DNA of 64,000 nucleotides. Source: Actinacidiphila yeochonensis CN732 (GTDB lineage Bacteria; Actinomycetota; Actinomycetes; Streptomycetales; Streptomycetaceae). Within the stretch, counting starts at the first letter, position 1; each line of letters begins with the position of its first letter. Positions 61,959 through 64,000 of this stretch are shown piece by piece. The notes beneath the pieces were generated by a model that saw nothing but the letters and a program-made list of their open reading frames with translations, was not told the DNA's origin and did no database searches. Both the position numbers and the translations under genes were made by a program. Where the stretch lies: NCBI RefSeq assembly GCF_000745345.1, contig NZ_JQNR01000005.1, forward strand, positions 4,402,001-4,466,000. Direction: 5' to 3'.

Positions 61959-63067
61959 ATGTCCGTCACACCCACGACCGCCCGCCGTACCCGCGCCCTC
62001 GCCGCGGTCGCCGTCGTCTCCCTGGTGGCGCTGGGCGCCACCGCGTGCGGCGGGACGACCAAGAAGTCCACCGACGCGGACAACGCGGCGGGCGGCGGCA
62101 CCTCGGCGGCCGCTTCGGCGACCGCCGACCCGGGCGCCGCGCTGAAGAAGGGCCTGACCATCGCCTACCTGCCCAAGCAGGTCAACAACCCGTACTTCAC
62201 CAGCTCCGACAGCGGCGGCAAGACGGCCGTGGAGGCGCTGGGCGAGAAGTACAAGGAGGTCGGCACCAGCAGCGGCACCGACACCGCCGGCCAGGTCTCG
62301 TACGTCAACACCCTCACCCAGCAGCAGGTCAGCGCCATCGCGGTGTCCGCGCAGGACCCGGGGGCGCTGTGCACCGCGCTCAACCAGGCGCGCAAGAACG
62401 GCGTCAAGGTCGTCACCTACGACTCCGACACCAACACCAACTGCCGCGACCTGTTCGTCTCCCAGGCCAGCGCCGAGGACCTCGGCCGCACCGAGGTGCA
62501 GCTGATGGCCAAGCAGATCGGGAACAAGGGCCAGATCGCGATCCTGTCGGCCGCCCAGACGGCCACCAACCAGAACACCTGGATCGGCTACATGAAGGAC
62601 GAGCTGAAGAAGCCCGAGTACAAGGACATCAAGCTCGTCAAGATCGCCTACGGCAACGACGACCCGCAGGCGTCCTTCCAGCAGACGCAGGGGCTGCTCC
62701 AGCAGTACCCGGACCTGAAGGGGATCATCTCCCCGACCACCGTCGGCATCAAGGCCGCCGCGCAGTACCTGGCCGGCTCGAAGTACAAGGGCAAGGTCCA
62801 GCTCACCGGCCTCGGCACGCCCAACGACATGCGCGCGTACGTGACCAACGGCACCGTCCAGTCCTTCGAACTGTGGGACCCGGCCAAGCTCGGCGCGCTC
62901 GCCGGGTACGCCGCCGTCGCGCTCGCCTCCGGGCAGATCACCGGGCGCCCGGGCAGACCTTCACGGCCGGCGACATGGGCTCGTTCACCATCGGCCAGGA
63001 CAGCGTCGTCAACCTCGGCAAGCCGACCGTCTTCGACAAGTCCGACATCGGCCAGTACCACTTCTGA
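61959..63067 (+). pseudogene. rhaS: Rhamnose-binding lipoprotein RhaS, frame broken by one missing base
   Basis: Starts at ATG 61959 (AAAGGAA). Lipoprotein signal with lipobox LGATAC (Cys30). The type-1 sugar-binding fold follows: LTIAYLPKQVNNPYFTSSDSGGKTAVEALG, AIAVSAQDPGALCTALNQARKNGVKVVTYDSD and GIISPTTVGIKAAAQYLA. Near 62942 (ACCGGGCGCCC) one base is missing: the frame before reads GQITG, the frame after APGQTFTAGDMGSFTIGQDSVVNLGKP to QYHF and a stop at 63067. Repaired length 369 aa, normal. Everything else is intact, so a sequencing error is likely and the transporter probably works. Confidence 0.85.
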
Positions 63068-63151
63068 ACCCCCCCCGCGGAGCCGTCCCCGGCCCCTCCG
63101 GCTGGTGCGCGGCCCGCGCCCGGCCGGCCCGTGCTCCGGCCTGCGTCGATG

Positions 63152-63163
63152 TGAATCGATTCA
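63152..63163. promoter_or_regulatory. Perfect rha operator upstream of the lacI gene
   Basis: TGAATCGATTCA, extended to a 14-bp palindrome GTGAATCGATTCAC (63151-63164). Best match of the set. Confidence 0.8.
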
Positions 63164-63194
63164 CGCCGGAGTGCGGAGATCATCGGGCACTGTG

Positions 63195-63210
63195 ATTGAA
63201 TACGTTCAAT
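63195..63210. promoter_or_regulatory. Second operator-like site upstream of the lacI gene
   Basis: ATTGAA-TACG-TTCAAT, inverted 6-bp arms, 39 bp before the lacI start. Consistent with autoregulation. Confidence 0.6.
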
Positions 63211-63248
63211 AAGCCCCGCTTCGGGCGGGTGGGACGAAAGTGGAGTCC

Positions 63249-64000
63249 ATGGTCGGCATCAAGGACGTCGCCCAGCAGGCCGGCGTGTCGGTGGGCACCG
63301 TGTCCAACGTGATCAACCGCCCGGACCTGGTGTCGGAGGAGACCCGCACCCGGGTGCAGTCCGTCATCAACAAGCTCGGCTACATCCGCAGCGAGTCCGC
63401 GCGCCAACTGCGGGCCGGCGCCAGCCGGATCGTCGGGCTGCTGGTGCTCGACATGGGCAACCCGTTCTTCGTCGACGTGGCCAAGGGCGCCGAGCGGGCC
63501 GCCCGCCAGGCCGGCCTGGGCGTCATGGTCTGCAACAGCGCGCAGAGCACCGGCGAGGAGGCGGAGTACCTGTCGCTCTTCGCCGAGCAGCGGGTGCGCG
63601 GGGCGCTGGTCACCCCTGTCGACGCCAGCGGGCGCAGCCTGGACGCGCTGCGCCGCCAGAAGATCCCCTTCGTCCTGGTCGACCGCGTCTCGCAGGACGC
63701 CGCCGGCTGCTCGGTGTCGGTGGACGACGTGGTCGGCGGCCGGCTCGCCGTCCAGCACCTGCTCTCCGTCGGCCACCGCTCGATCGTGTACGTCGGCGGC
63801 CCCGGCGAACTCCAGCAGGTCCGCGACCGCCGGGCCGGTGCGCTGACCGCGCTGGCCGAGGCCGGCCTGCCCGCCGAGGCGCTCACCGAGGTGTCCGCCG
63901 AACGCCTCGACGTGGCGGCCGGCCGGGACGCCGGGGCCCGGCTGCTGGGCCTGTCCCCGCGCCCCACCGCCGTCTTCTGCGCCAACGACCTGCTCGCCCT
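63249..64000 (+). CDS. LacI-family regulator of rhamnose genes (partial, runs off window)
   Basis: From ATG 63249 (GGAG upstream) the frame is open to the window end, 250 codons. Helix-turn-helix at 4-23 (IKDVAQQAGVSVGTVSNVIN), hinge LRAGASRIVGLLVLDMGNPFFVDVAKGAERAARQ, then the sugar-binding core (VRGALVTPVDASGRSLDALRRQKIPFVLVDRV, VSVDDVVGGRLAVQHLLSVGHRSIVYVGG, PTAVFCANDLLA). It follows the rhamnose transporter and has two operator copies ahead of it, so it most likely represses rhaI-EW-B and rhaTPQS and is released by rhamnose or a metabolite. Confidence 0.92.
   Translation, partial: MVGIKDVAQQAGVSVGTVSNVINRPDLVSEETRTRVQSVINKLGYIRSESARQLRAGASRIVGLLVLDMGNPFFVDVAKGAERAARQAGLGVMVCNSAQSTGEEAEYLSLFAEQRVRGALVTPVDASGRSLDALRRQKIPFVLVDRVSQDAAGCSVSVDDVVGGRLAVQHLLSVGHRSIVYVGGPGELQQVRDRRAGALTALAEAGLPAEALTEVSAERLDVAAGRDAGARLLGLSPRPTAVFCANDLLA

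Noticed and set aside
1-64000. tRNA, rRNA, CRISPR or biosynthetic megasynthase genes
   Set aside because: None seen on either strand; no PKS/NRPS motifs and no tRNA-like cloverleaf noticed by eye.

Overview
The window is chromosomal DNA from a high-GC actinobacterium, almost certainly a Streptomyces or close Streptomycetaceae relative. The signs are very strong third-position GC, frequent GTG/TTG starts, 4-8 bp gene overlaps, hairpin terminators without U-tracts, and typical families (DUF397/XRE pairs, DUF574 methyltransferase, ALF-repeat proteins, efeOB, Ku plus LigD polymerase). All calls were made by reading; no database search was run.

Layout. 1-1.6 kb: edge of a GNAT acetyltransferase, then debris of mobile elements (DUF6262 protein, integrase tail, truncated TnsA-like endonuclease, tandem end repeats). 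1.7-12.5 kb: regulators (PadR, LacI, MocR, LysR), three split-barrel flavin-type proteins (one PdxH-like) and two EamA exporters. 12.5-19.3 kb: Rieske lipoprotein, S9 peptidase, HipA-like kinase with DUF3037 partner, two SDRs and uracil-DNA glycosylase. 19.3-28.7 kb: lipoprotein, Gfo/Idh/MocA oxidoreductase, two frameshifted genes (a CxxCH small protein and DoxX), histidine phosphatase, flavin disulfide oxidoreductase, GNAT, divergent Ku / LigD-polymerase NHEJ pair, DUF1269 protein. 28.8-34.9 kb: alpha-galactoside module (ROK repressor, secreted GH27, cytosolic GH36). 35.5-43 kb: DUF397/XRE pair, efeOB without efeU, secreted phosphoesterase, DUF574 methyltransferase, DUF2993 protein. 43-52.2 kb: a cell-surface/secreted block with a disrupted beta-helix protein behind two LacI-type operators, a 1129-aa ALF-repeat Tat protein and, divergently, a small secreted protein plus a trypsin-fold pseudoprotease with six FG-GAP repeats. 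52.2-64 kb: L-rhamnose locus, with catabolic genes rhaI-rhaEW-rhaB on minus, ABC importer rhaTPQS on plus, and a LacI regulator running off the end; TGAATCGATTCA-like operators sit at each of these promoters.

Two cross-cutting points. First, five otherwise well-conserved genes (21.35-21.77, 21.9-22.5, 32.7-34.9, 43.2-45.0 and 62.0-63.1 kb) each lack one base, four of them clearly at G/C-rich runs; consensus sequencing error is as likely as real decay, and the 43.2 kb gene also has an in-frame TAG. Second, the most promising little-described biology is the 45.6-52.1 kb block: an ALF-coil-ALF-coil secreted protein facing a two-gene unit whose large product keeps a trypsin fold but has lost catalytic His and Ser and carries beta-propeller-type repeats, two of them identical at the DNA level.
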